Below are positions 36,959-47,519 of a stretch of 64,000 nucleotides of DNA, one piece after another; positions within the stretch are counted from its first letter, which is position 1; every line of letters starts with the position of its first letter. The notes under the pieces were generated by a model, which did no database searches, was not told where the DNA came from, and worked only from the letters and a program-made list of their open reading frames with translations. Origin of the DNA: Turritopsis dohrnii (lineage: Eukaryota; Cnidaria; Hydrozoa; Anthoathecata; Oceaniidae); NCBI GenBank assembly GCA_027922465.2, contig BQMF02000195.1, positions 124,001 to 188,000 on the forward strand. The letters run 5' to 3'. The position numbers and the translations under genes were made by a program.

Positions 36959-37729
36959 TTTGGGAAATAAAATTTAAGAAATAAAAAACAACAGGTTTAA
37001 ACTTAAGCAAAACATTTTCGATGTAAAGCCTTCATCAGTGCATATAAAAAGTTACTATTCTGTATGTTTGGATTTCATGTATACAAAGTTAATACAAATG
37101 AATCCTAAGAGATTACACGAATAAAAGATTACATTTACAAAACACGTCACACCATTGCGAAACAATAGTAGCTTTTTCGAATCAAGTTGGTCGTTTAATG
37201 CTATAACTGAAGCTCCTAGATTTTTAAAAGCTATATAAGAATAGACATAAGAATTATATTTGACTATATAAGAAACTATATATAGCTATATATAAAACTC
37301 GCGAGAATCGAGAATCGAGAATGTTGGGCTGTTGTGAACAAGTATTTGACCGATAAGTTCTTCTGATCCTGACGATGAAAAGCATTTTAAATCGAGATAT
37401 TAGAAACGCTAATCCTAAGTGGTTAAGTAGACTTTAAAAGGTCGATCGTTTTACCACAACGTCGAGAACCTCAAATTACCATCCCTACCGTTCTAATAAT
37501 TAACCAAATGGAAGCTGCTGGGTATGTGGAAAACAAGATCGTTCTGCTATAATGGTTCAGCGTCCGCAACGAAAGTTTCGTATGAAAGAATTAAAGTTTT
37601 ATGTGTTTCTTCGTTAGCGTATGGAGTTTTCTGTGTATTTAGAACACGGGACCGAGAAGTTGAGTTGAGCGTATAGTGCAGAGATTCTGTGGCAGGGAAA
37701 ATTCAAAATCTAGTTCAAAAGTTAATAAA

Positions 37730-39134
37730 GGGAAGTTGTGTTATGGAGGTGAAAAGGGCCCCTTATTGTCGTAACCCACTCACAGTTGCGGGAAAGTTAG
37801 GGAAATTGAGGCTTGTGTTAGATTTCCGACGTGAACAATTTCCTTGATATTACAAAATTCAAGTACGAAAATTTAAAAACAGTGTCGGAAATAATTATTT
37901 CTTTGGAACTTTCGATTTGAAACATGGTTACCACCACATACCAATTGCCCCAGAGCATCAAAAGTATTTGGGTTTTGCATGTACATTTCCAGACGGTGTC
38001 ACCAAGTATTTTGTATTCGTCAATTTAATTTTTGGATTGGCCAGTGTTTGCTACACGCCTTCACAAAATTGATGCGATCAATCGTCAGAAAATGGCGTTC
38101 CAAAGGCATATTTTCAGCGATTTATCTCGACGATGGGATATTTGGTTCTCATTCGTATCAAATCTCTGCATTCCATTCTAAAACAAATTCAAAACGTGCT
38201 GGCTTAACAATAAATTTCCAAAAATCAAATTTAAAGCCTAGTCAATTTGGCAAATGACTAGGTTTTGAGATACTAAGTTGATGATTTTTAAAATACCACA
38301 AGACTAGATAAAAAATTTAAAAACTCTTATTGCGAATTGTCTCCTTTCTATTAGTAACAGCGAAGCAAATATCTAAGATTGCTGGTCACTTATCTCAATG
38401 TCATTAGCATTAGGAAATATTACCAATTACTACTTACCGCGAGTATATGTTGTGAAATACGTCTCACAGTCTGTGACTTTTATGTTGCTAAACGAGCGTG
38501 TTCAGTGGAATACTGTTAGCTAACGTTAATGTGTACAGAATCATCGAAGCGGGAAGTTCAAAGCCTCATTTGCAGTCATTAGCCATTGAAATATTTAATC
38601 TATGCGTATCTAATGATATCGAGATTTTACCTCAATGGATTCCCAGGAGTGAAAACAAAATTGCTGACGAAATTTCGAGTGCAGATGATACAGATAATTG
38701 GAACATCGATAATGACACGTTCAATTGAGGAGACGTTCGGGAAATTCACTATTGACAGATTCGCGGATCACTTAAACAAGCGAACAAAAAGATTCAATTC
38801 AAAGTTTTATTGTCCTGAGGTCGAAGCAGTAAATACGTTCACTACCACCTGGAGAAACGATTTTAATTGGCTATGTCCTTCTGTTAAATTGATTGCTCAG
38901 ACCTTGAGTCATCTGAAGTTTTGTCAAGGGAAAGGAGTTCTATTTGTGCCAAGTTGGCCATCATCATATTTTTGGCCATTGTTAACCGAAAATGGTATAG
39001 TTTTCAAACCGTTTGTACGACAGGTGTTGCAACTTAACCCTTACTTTTTAAATAACAGTTCCACACAGTCTGCTTTTCACGGTATCACTAAATTTCCATC
39101 CTTGGCATTGTTAATCGATTTTCAACAACCTTAA
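37730..39134 (+). pseudogene. Ngaro pol remnant (RT, RNase H, C-terminal region)
   Basis: Recognisable pieces in shifted frames are FDLKHGYHHIPIAPEHQKYL (about 37912), IYLDDG (catalytic RT box, about 38122), the RNase H end IEILPQWIPRSENKIADEIS (about 38620), then FYCPEVEAVNTF and LFVPSWPSSYFWPLL (38810-38980), typical of the stretch after RNase H. Several frameshifts and stops. Confidence 0.7.
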
Positions 39135-39385
39135 TTATTTTATTCTAACGTTATGTTGTAAGCCTACATTTTCAATAAAAAATTCGTGTACAAATCACCT
39201 TAGTCATTGTATAACCTTTCACATCTCATTTTAATAGTTCTATCCTGGAACAATTGTGAGCGTAGTGAATAAACTCCTGTTCTACCGGAAAACAGATATT
39301 CATGATGTTTTTTCATGAGGGCTCTAAAACTATGTTGTGAAAAACTTCTCTCAAATTGGGGAGTAGATAACTCCTAGATAGTATT

Positions 39386-39690
39386 GTAACGGTAACAAGA
39401 AACCGTTTGTGGAGGCACAATATCTGTGTCTGTGAAGGCTCTGCGCCGTGTTGAAAAAAACTCCTGTCCTATTGTGGAACAGGTACACCACTGTGAAGGC
39501 CTCAAGCCTTTGTTGAGAAAAACTCCTGTCCCATTGTGGAGCAGGTACGCTACTGATATTATTGTAACGGTAACAACAAAACCGTTTGTCGAGGCAGAAT
39601 ATCTATGCCTGTGAAGGCTCTGAGCCGTGTTGAGAAAAACTCCTGTTCCATTGGGAAACGGGTATCCCTTCTGAATGGTAACGGTAATAA
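39386..39690 (+). repeat. Ngaro-associated direct repeats, about 170-bp period
   Basis: TATTGTAACGGTAACAA..ACCGTTTGT, TGTGAAGGCTCTG and AAACTCCTGT..ATTG are repeated at 39386, 39557 and partly 39689, with shorter internal copies of GTTGAGAAAAACTCCTGT. Ngaro elements carry split direct repeats, so these may be part of them, but they sit between pol and the recombinase. Confidence 0.65.
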
Positions 39691-39740
39691 GAAACCGTTA
39701 GTGGCGCAAGGATATGTATGCCGTTGCTACTTTGCAATAA

Positions 39741-40740
39741 TTTTTCCTATAAATGGGCTAAATTTTGGGTTTTGGAGAAAACTTGATGAAATACAGGATC
39801 CTCGTCTTCAAACGAAAGCAGGAGCACTTCCTGAGTTAATGAAAGCTGTGTATGCTAGTTCGACACTGTTGAAGTACAAGCCTACTTGGAACCAATGGTT
39901 ACAATGGTCCAGCCAATATGAAGAAGTCCAATCTTGTCCAGCTGATCCATTTTTTGTGGCTCTGTATATCAATGACTTCGTTTCCACACAATCCTCCATA
40001 TCAACAATAACCAGCGCGTTTTGCGATATACGCTGGGGTCACATTAACACAGGTTTCCAGTCCCCGAGAGACTTTCCATTTGTGAAGTTGGGGTTTGAAG
40101 GAGCTAAAAGGATATCTTCAACATCCCCAAAGCAAAGGAAAGAACCGCTTACAGTAGAATACATAAGAGCATTTATTAATAAATTTGGATTCAACAAGAA
40201 CATAGTACAACTTCGATTTGTGGTGATATGTGTTCTTGGTTTCGCTGGATTTTTTCGAATCAGTGAACTCTTGAGCTTGCGGATTAAGCACATTACATTT
40301 TTTGATAATTGCATCGATATATTCATTTTCAAGTCTAAATGTGACCAGTTAAGAGAAGGTAGCATTGTAAAAATAAGCAAAACTGGAACTTCAACTTGTC
40401 CAGTGTACTGGTTGCAAAAGTATCTTCAACTTTCTAGTTTACAAGCACAAGAAGGTTTTCTTCTATGTCGATGTAGAAAGACTACACCTGGACACAGCAT
40501 CGAACCAAACCATCCGAAAAGCTACCAGACTGCACTACAAACATCTCTGGATCATTTTAAACAACTGTATCCAACAAAAGCATCAAAGTTTGGTTTACAT
40601 TCTCTGAGATCTGGTGGAGATTCCACCACTGCTAACAACAATGTATCAGATTGAATTATTAAGAAACATGGTCGTTGGTCATCTAATTCAAGCAGAAAAT
40701 TATATATCAAAGATTCTAAAGCAAAAAGGCTTTGCAATTC
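39741..40740 (+). pseudogene. Ngaro tyrosine recombinase
   Basis: The frame runs to a TGA at about 40652 and then continues in frame. N-terminal part: LKYKPTWNQWLQWSSQY. Catalytic boxes: GFAGFFRISELLSL (first Arg), KFGLHSLRSGGDSTTANNN (H-x2-R), then after the stop IIKKHGRWSS...KLYIKDS (HGRW and candidate Tyr). One stop separates the last box, so it is probably inactive. Confidence 0.8.
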
Positions 40741-40880
40741 TAAGTCTTTTGCGCTCTAACCACTCTTTTCACAATCTCAAATATGCTGTTACCAGAATAT
40801 ACCAAAATGCTCCGAAATTTGTTGTTTTTCTTGTGTAGTGTATGTTAGGGTTTGGGTTAATGAGGTAAGAATTGGAAAGA

Positions 40881-41149
40881 AATGAGTTTTGCTTTGAACT
40901 GAGAAATTGCAAAGCTCGGGGTACCATTATGAAGAAGAATGGGCTCGATTATCCAATATAAAATCGTATGGAAATTTTATATGAAATAAAATTTATCAAT
41001 TACGTAAGGCGCGTAGCGCCGCCATGTAATTGAGATTTTATGAATTCTCCTTCATAATGGTACCCCGAGCTTCGCAATTTCTCAGTTCAAAGCAAAACTC
41101 ATTTCTTAAATATCATGTCCTGGTAAACCTAAGCTTTATTTACAATAGG
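40881..41149. repeat. DIRS internal complementary region inside a 0.27-kb palindrome
   Basis: Two abutting segments are complementary to the two outer edges of the element: the inverse of the left edge (TTTTATATGAAATAAAAT, about 40975) followed by the inverse of the right edge (TTATCAATTACGTAAGGCGC, about 40991). Around them, 36402-36451 plus 40881-40945 is inverted at 41047-41149 (GGTACCCCGAGCTTCGC...CAATAGGTC), an extra palindrome not required by the basic DIRS model. Confidence 0.8.
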
Positions 41150-41242
41150 TCCCGCCCACCTGCCCCATACATTTAAACTTTTTTTGCAAACATGACTTTA
41201 TTAATAATCGTAATAATCGTATCGTAACAACTATCGCGGAAG

Positions 41243-41893
41243 CATGGACGTATAAAAAGAGAAGGACTTACAACTTTTATAAATCTATTCAAACAACCTC
41301 GCCTCGCTTTATTGAAATTTTGACAAAAGCAGTTTTGAAACTCCCTCAAGTGCTGTTAAAAATACATGTTTCCGTTGGCTTCCATGATCGTAACAACCAA
41401 CCAGAAATGAATTTAAAGATTTATGATTATTTTGAAGCTAGGTTTTAAACTCTGATTCCTCATGACTTCTTACAGTCTCAAACATGAAATTGAATGAATG
41501 AAAAACCATGCTTCTTTCTGTATATTCTCAGGCATCACCCAGGCATCTTTCAAAGTACCAAATCTTTAGATATAAGTATATACACAAAACACTTCCTAAC
41601 TCCGAGAAATTTATCTTAATTCCAATTCTACATTTTTAAAACAGGTTGAGTAGAAGTTTCGTGATACTAAGGAATATTGCAGATGTATCTCCAAATCGTA
41701 TTTTCTCTCAATTCTTTGGTTTTCCACATTTCATTAAACCTAAAGCGTCGTATAAACCCGCCCATGTGAACCAAAATCCAGTGAAATGCGAGGCGAGAAT
41801 TACATCAAAGAACTGCCGACAGAATAGATTTTAATAATAGAAATGAAAGGCTTAAGTATTAGTTGTGAGTCCTTCTCTTTTTATACGTCCATG
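41243..41893 (-). mobile_element. MITE-A copy 2, complete, inside the DIRS element
   Basis: 651 bp with ends CATGGACGTATAAAAAGAGA and its inverse TCTCTTTTTATACGTCCATG. Flanks GCGGAAG (41236-41242) and GTGGAAG (41894-41900) look like a 7-bp target duplication with one change. No ORF. The interior is partly different from the copy at 55574. Confidence 0.85.
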
Positions 41894-42049
41894 GTGGAAG
41901 TAATTATCATTCCAGAACGTGATTACTTTTAGAGAAAAGATTATTTTATTATATATTTGTTATTGTCTTTTACCTTGCCCCACTCTACCTTGATTTTGCC
42001 GGTGGTTTGAGGCAACAAAAGATGCATTGTTGGGTTCCGCCAACGCTTC

Positions 42050-42167
42050 TCTCGGGGTACCATTATTGCGGGAATGGGCTCGATTATCCAATATTAAATC
42101 GTATTTCAATTTTATATTCATAAAATCTCAATTACATTGCGGCGCTACGCGCCTTACGTAATTGATA
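42050..42167 (+). repeat. DIRS right terminal inverted repeat
   Basis: CTCGGGGTACCATTATTGCG...GGGCTCGATTATCCAATATT is the inverse of the left end, followed by about 45 extra bases (CTCAATTACATTGCGGCGCT...) absent from the left edge. The MITE-A sequence resumes immediately after. Confidence 0.85.
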
Positions 42168-42414
42168 AAATATCGTCGTCTGTGGCTTTGAACAATGAAT
42201 AAAAGTGTTTTGAAAGCTAATGAGTCTTGATTCCTCTGATATTTCGATTTTCCGCGTTGGATTGGCACGTAAATAATCGTTCGCCTCAACAAAAATCCAG
42301 TGAAATGCGAGACGCGCTTTGGTATGAAAGGGATGCCGACACAATGGATTTTAACAATAGAATTGAATAGCTATTGAAATGAGTTGTGAGTCCTTCTCTT
42401 TTTATACGTTCATG
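42168..42414 (-). mobile_element. MITE-A copy 1, right half
   Basis: AAATATCGTCGTCTGTGGC...TTTTTATACGTTCATG is the inverse of 55574 to about 55822 and completes the half at 31886-32143. It ends at the MITE-A terminus, next to Penelope RT sequence. Confidence 0.85.
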
Positions 42415-43553
42415 CTGTACTCTGGAAAATACGAATGTCCACCTGTTGATCTTGATACTTTCAAACAACTAGCTCCTCTGTGCAGTTGCAATGTATTGAT
42501 GTTAACGTGTGACGGCTTCTACCGCCAAGTCGACGTTTGGCAATGGGTAGTCCGCCAGCACCACAGCTAGCAAATGGGTGGTTGAGTAAGTACGATCCAG
42601 TCATCAAAGGAGATGCTAATCTACATGCCAGATATATGGATGATGTGCTGAGGGATATTGATAACAATAAGGTCGACCAAAAGCTTACCGAAATCAACAG
42701 TCTCCATTTGTCACTCAAGTTTACCATTGAAAGGGAAACCAGTGCGTCGATTCCATTTTTAGACATGAAAATTAAACGTATTAACGGGAATCTTGAATCG
42801 ACTTGGTACACCAAACCAACCGATACTGGTCTTACTATGAATTACCACGCCTTGGCACCACGGAGATACAAGCGGTCAGTAGTTGCAGGATTGGTTCACA
42901 GAATCTGGTGCTCGTGCAGTACATGGCCAAACTTTCATGAGAGTTTGCAGAGAGCAAAGATTGTTTTAACAAACAATCAATACCCATCGCCTTTCTTCGA
43001 CCTCATCATTCATGATACGTTAGGAAAGATTTTGGAAAGTTGCAGAAGGACGCAAAATGAAGGTGAGAATAACAACAAGATCGAAGAAACTGAGGTACCG
43101 GAAGTAAAGTTATTGTTCATTCAATATCGCGGGAAGTTATCGGATCAGTTTGAGCAATCGCTACGAAAGACCAGCGCCCCTTGTAGAATTGTGTTCACTC
43201 TCAGGAAACTGAAAACCTGTTTACCATCATTGAAACCTGAAATCGAAGATCTTTACAAAAGTGGTATCGTTTATAAAATAAGCTGCTCACGATGTAGTTC
43301 GTGCTATGTCGGCCAAACGAGCCGACATTTGGTCACCAGGATGAAAGAGCATCGAGGCAAGTGTCCAGTAAAAGCCCACTGGGGGAAATGTTACGATCGC
43401 GAGCTCTCAATGGTTGACATGGAGATTCTATGTTCAAGCACGAAATTTGTTTACCACCTAATGACACTTGAGGCATTAATGATTAAAACTTACAAGCCCG
43501 ATCTCAACACAAAGGACGAACACAAAAGCCGTGCGTTGGTAATTAAGATATAA
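42415..43553 (+). pseudogene. Penelope-like element: partial RT plus GIY-YIG endonuclease
   Basis: A frame entering at 42415 (CPPVDLDTFKQLA, LTCDGFYRQVD) shifts near 42535 into MGSPPAPQLANGWL, a hallmark Penelope RT box, then ARYMDDVL (catalytic, about 42626) and the thumb region. The C-terminal GIVYKISC..CSSCYVGQTSR..TRMKEHRG (43262-43352) is the GIY-YIG nuclease typical of Penelope elements. The frame is open from 42537 to 43553. Only one frameshift is seen, but the 5' half of the RT is missing, cut off at the MITE-A border. Confidence 0.88.
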
Positions 43554-43664
43554 CTTTGATTTCTCATTTCTCATTTTAACAAGTGTAGATATGTATATAA
43601 GAGTATGTGTGTGATGAATTTTATAGATGTTTTTTTAACTGTTTTTATCATGCTTTTAAATGAC

Positions 43665-43699
43665 CTGATGATGGATTAAGTAATCCGAAATATATTGTC
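43665..43699 (+). ncRNA. Hammerhead-ribozyme-like motif, degenerate
   Basis: CTGATGA, a hairpin GGATT-AAGT-AATCC, GAAA, then TATATTGTC reproduces the order of a minimal hammerhead core (stem II with a 4-base loop, very short stem III, GUC site). Position 10.1 (T) does not pair with 11.1 (C), and stem I is not evident. Penelope-like elements are known to carry such ribozymes in their terminal repeats; the motif lies about 110 bp after the Penelope stop. Confidence 0.5.
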
Positions 43700-43825
43700 A
43701 ATAATTAATGATTACTCGTTGTTGGTATACTACTACTTCAATATTAATTCTGACCACAATGTTTTTGGCTTATAGAACTAATGTTCTTTTAGAAAAAAAA
43801 TGGTCCACCAAATCTTTTATAAGTT

Positions 43826-44190
43826 GTTAGATGCAAATGTAAGACAGGATCTAAAAATCAGTGTGGAACGAACTAATGTTCTTGCAAAAAGAATGGCTTG
43901 AAGTGCTTGTCAGCTTGCAGTTGTGAAGATTGCAACAATAGGTACGTAAGTTTGATATTTACTTCTCCTGATGCAAGTGTTCAGTGTTAGACACATAATA
44001 ACAAAGTGCAATCGCATACAAGTTTTATGCTAAGTTGTACCAAGATATTGGTATTTTTCATATTTCATATTTTAACTTGTGGACGTGACTGCCTCTGAAA
44101 AAGCTAGCGATATTGAAGAAAATGACTATGAAGATGATTTGGAATGTGAAAGAAACATTTTTGATGTATTTGAAGAATGATGTGTTCATA
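43826..44190 (+). pseudogene. CXC-domain relic, tail of a gene like that at 2967-5510
   Basis: Reading from 43826 gives VRCKCKTGSKNQC, a stop, then CSCKKNGLKCLSACSCEDC, a tesmin/TSO1-like CXC cluster broken by one TAA and ending at a GT donor (AGGTACGTAAG). At 44084-44179 an acidic tail (DIEENDYEDDLECE...FDVFEE-stop) fits a last exon. The combination mirrors the CXC plus acidic C-terminus of the first TIR element. Upstream exons are absent. Confidence 0.6.
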
Positions 44191-46232
44191 TTTTAAAATG
44201 TTATAACACAAATATAATTTTTTATTATTTTAACATTCAAAATCTACGTCATGAAATTTTTATACTATCTTCTAGTATAGTATAGTGTAGTGTTGTAATC
44301 AAACAAAGAATGAAAAACTTTGAAATCATCATTATGACTTCAGGCTCAATTATCTACAAAGCAATACATTTTGAAACGTTACTGTGGGGATTTATTTTTG
44401 GTAGAGGTATAAGTATTATAAAACAACTGTGCAATGTTATAGCTTTATATTATTTTTTTTCTGGGTTATGATTTTTTTGACTATTTCTCCTGTACTAACA
44501 AGGCCAAATTAGGCCAAATTTTAAAAATGTTCAACTGTAATGAATTGCATAGGGAACAATTTTATCATTTGTCAATGTAGAAATGGCATTAAAATAAGAT
44601 GTTATTATTGCAAGTAGATGCAATATGGTAGTCCTAATGATATGCAGTCCTGATATTATTTTGCAATTAGGCATTTTTAACAACAGCTGTACAATGACAC
44701 ACCTACACTGACATATTTTTCTATTGATTTTACAGTTGTGATATCAGGAAACTCTAAAGATAAAAGTTGCCGAAGTGAGAAGATAGATTTTCTATTTCTA
44801 TATGAATTAGTTTAGGCGTTAAGACTGGTGTTTCGCACGTGCAATTCATAAACTTGAGGTGAAATCATTTTAATTTCAGAAAAAATTGTTTGTAGAAAAT
44901 ACTACTGTATGTAATTTTTGTATTAGCAAAGACGAATGAGAACTTTGAAACCACATTAACTTAAAGTATACTTCTGTTTTAAATAAATCTCACAAAAGTG
45001 TTAACGAAAAACGATTATTATATATTTCCCCATAGGGCGAAAACCGGCATTTTCCTTCTACTCCTCCTCCTCCTTCTCCGTTCACTTTTATAGCCGCGGT
45101 TCAGAATGCAATTTTCGCCTAGCTGCCAAAGTAGATAAGAATAGAGGCTAGTCTACAGTCAAGTAGTACGGCATGTTTTTTCAGTCAGTGCGGATGGGCT
45201 GTAGAAGATTTTTGATTTTTCCACTAGCTTTTAAAATGATTCAAGGGAATTCAACTTTAAGATGGAAATAAATCATTTTAGTTCAGTATTGTCTTAAAAG
45301 GTTTCGTAAAAATTTTTGAAGAAACGTGTAAAAACAGAAAAATGTTGTTTTGTTTTTGTTAAGATGATGATTGATTGGTAATTAAATGCTTGGAACAGCA
45401 AACCATTGAAGCTGTGATTTCAGTGCAAAGGCGAGAATTCATTATCAATACAGGCTGAAGATTATTTTTATTTTATGTCCTGATATAATGTGAACTGAAA
45501 GCACATATGATGTACGCACAGCTATAAAAGGAAACCTTTTTTATGTGGAGAACTACCAGTTCAACCAGTGTTAATTCAAAAAGTACATTACAAAAACAGC
45601 AAGTAAAAATGTGATGTTGTATATGCAATAAGAACGTCAGAAAACCAAATTACGTATAATAACAGACAAGATTGAGACATACATATCTGCTCGAAAAATG
45701 TGCTTCCCTGGATATTCATTTAATCTGACAACAGAAACATGATTTACTATGGATTAATTCCATGATCACCTATACTGTTTTGATACTGTATATATATGGT
45801 ATTTTAGGAAAAATTGATATACTGTCAATTTTCCTTACAAAAACAACAAACGTATATAAATCAAAGCACAATCCAACAAACAATCTGTAAATTAAATCAA
45901 GCCAGAACACGAAACATCTACTTTCAGCTTTTTAGTGATTTGGTTATGGATGTGTAGTCTATTTTCAGTACCGAAATCTGTTTTTTTTTCATTTAGGATT
46001 TACAATGGTCATTTTTATCAAATAATAATGGGTGTGCACATACTTTTTTGAACAGAGATGTTTATTCTGAACACTTGAATATAATTTTATAAACTGTCAC
46101 TTCAAGCCCATCTCTTTTTTGAAAATAACTCTTCTGTCCAAATTTGAAGTGCTAATTTGAAGTGCTTTTGATTGCTTTTTGATAGTTATTTGCTTATATA
46201 TTGAATATATTCTTCGGGCGTAAAGCTTTAGT
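44191..46232. other. Unassigned intergenic DNA
   Basis: No gene supported. A TCC/TCT tract at 45057-45080, flanked by GCGAAAACCGGCATTTTCC and CCGTTCACTTTTATAGCCGC, loosely recalls the TAC/TCC dispersed repeat but lacks its conserved flanks. Confidence 0.45.
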
Positions 46233-46373
46233 AAAAAGAGAATAACGAGAAGTTTCATTTTGATTTATAATTTAATTCAATATTTCGTCCTGCATGACGA
46301 TGTTCTGCGGATGCAGGACGAAATATTGAATTAAATTATAAATCAAAATGCAACTTCTCGTTATTCTCTTTTT
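46233..46373. repeat. Near-perfect 141-bp palindrome (63-bp arms)
   Basis: Arms AAAAAGAGAATAACGAGAAG...CGTCCTGCAT and the inverse are separated by 15 bases (46296-46310), with only a couple of mismatches. It lies 7 bp from the inverted-duplication arm at 46380. It would extrude a long hairpin; no coding capacity. Confidence 0.9.
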
Positions 46374-46379
46374 GCTTAT

Positions 46380-46922
46380 ATATCTACCTCGAAGTATTTT
46401 TAATACTTATACAGTAGTATTAAAATTAAGTTCGACAATTTTCTTTTCTTCTTTTGTAAATTTGATTGTATAATGTTGTAAGATAGATTTATCTGAGTTA
46501 CAAAAAGCAAGTGCAAGTGTCTTCCGTTACATTACATTGTTTTGTTGTGATTTTATGGTATAAAGGACGTCAAGCTTCCGCAACAATAAAGATCGTATGT
46601 TTATTATGCTAAAATCGCCTTAGACATTGGTGCGGTTGTTGATATTTAGTTGTTTAAAATTTAACCTTATCATTTGACCATGAACATCTTCATTTCTTAA
46701 TAAATTCAAAATAAGTTCTTTCGTGGTATTAAATTCAATTCTACCCTGTTTAGTAAGGACAACATTTTTATCTGAGTATGACATTGATGGTAGTTATACC
46801 ATTGTAGTTATTTAATGATGCATATTTTTCTTATGGTATTTAATGATGTATATTTTTCTTAACAATAATTAACAAAAGTTTGGCAACTTTGGGGAATTAT
46901 ATAGTCGCATTTTTGCGAATCT
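46380..46922 (-). repeat. Arm 2 of the 0.54-kb inverted duplication (partner 29147-29690)
   Basis: TCTACCTCGAAGTATTTTTA to GCATTTTTGCGAATC is the inverse of 29147-29690, with small indels such as a duplicated TTATGGTATTTAATGATG segment near 46840. Confidence 0.85.
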
Positions 46923-46988
46923 TTTTTTAGAAATTAAAGAATTCACTGTCTATTTTCATAACCTGTACCCTTTTGAATCACTTCCAGT

Positions 46989-47438
46989 ATCGCCCTATTT
47001 GCTGACAATGCATACCTCTACAGGCCTATCGATTCCTTGGAATATTCAGAAAAGCTACAGAGAGATCTTGAAACGCTAGTGGAACGGGAAAAGAAATGGT
47101 CTATGCAATTCCATCCTGACAAATGCTTTGTTCTGAGAAACACCATCAACTCCAATTACAACATCCATGGAAAACAGCTTAAGCATGTCAACAAGGCAAA
47201 GTATCTCGGTGTTACGCTTTCAAGTAAGCTTTTGTGGAAATAACATGTGGATCTTGTCACTGCAAAGACAACCAACACACGTATCTTCTTGCAGCGTAAC
47301 CTTCCAAAATCTGACAAAGCTGCTCGATTATGCTGTTATAAAACATTCGTCAAGCCCATCATCGAATATGCGTGCACCGTTTGGGATCCAGTTGACAACC
47401 AGTTGGCATATTTCCCGTTTCAAAAAATGGTACTGTAA
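46989..47438 (+). pseudogene. LINE reverse transcriptase fragment
   Basis: From IALFADNAYLYRPI, the FADD catalytic box changed to FADN, through KKWSMQFHPDKC, KAKYLGVTLS, then an in-frame TAA, to RNLPKSDKAARLCCYKTFVK and IIEYACTVWDP. This is the C-terminal half of a Jockey/CR1-group RT. No 5' or 3' ends are present. Confidence 0.8.
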
Positions 47439-47519
47439 GTGGGTATCCATGGTTGTAGTTCACACATTTCTTTTGTTTGTAGCAATACTTTCTGATATTA
47501 CTTGTTAAGCCTTATTTAC

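Larger units (their letters stand above)
36452..40879 (+). mobile_element. Ngaro-type tyrosine-recombinase retroelement inserted in the DIRS element
   Basis: The DIRS sequence ATATTTAAGAA stops at 36451 and resumes at about 40880 with AATGAGTTTTGC; the uninterrupted inverse of this junction is preserved at about 41092-41110. Inside are a small ORF1, a decayed RT/RNase H, a set of repeats and a recombinase with the HSLRSGG...HGRW signature. The 4.4-kb size fits. The coding parts carry many frameshifts, so this copy is dead. Confidence 0.8.
32144..42167 (+). mobile_element. DIRS-type tyrosine-recombinase retrotransposon, with nested insertions
   Basis: The left terminal repeat (32144-about 32240, ATTTTATTTCATATAAAA...CCGAGCTTCGCAATTTCTC) is inverted at 42050-42167. 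Gag-like, RT/RNase H/methylase-like and tyrosine recombinase ORFs follow on the plus strand. An internal region near 40905-41040 is complementary to the outer edges of both terminal repeats. This layout defines DIRS-1-like elements, which replicate through a circle and integrate by recombinase without target duplication. Removing the Ngaro insert (36452-40879) and MITE-A copy (41243-41893 plus 7-bp repeat) leaves about 4.9 kb, the usual DIRS size. It entered MITE-A copy 1 with no target duplication. Confidence 0.9.

Noticed and set aside
45033..45110. Fourth copy of the TAC/TCC dispersed repeat
   Set aside because: Only the TCC tract and general layout agree; the conserved flanks are missing.
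46280..46340. GGACGAAATATTG in the palindrome as a second hammerhead core
   Set aside because: CTGATGA is absent on the required side; the GAAA string is explained by the inverted arms.
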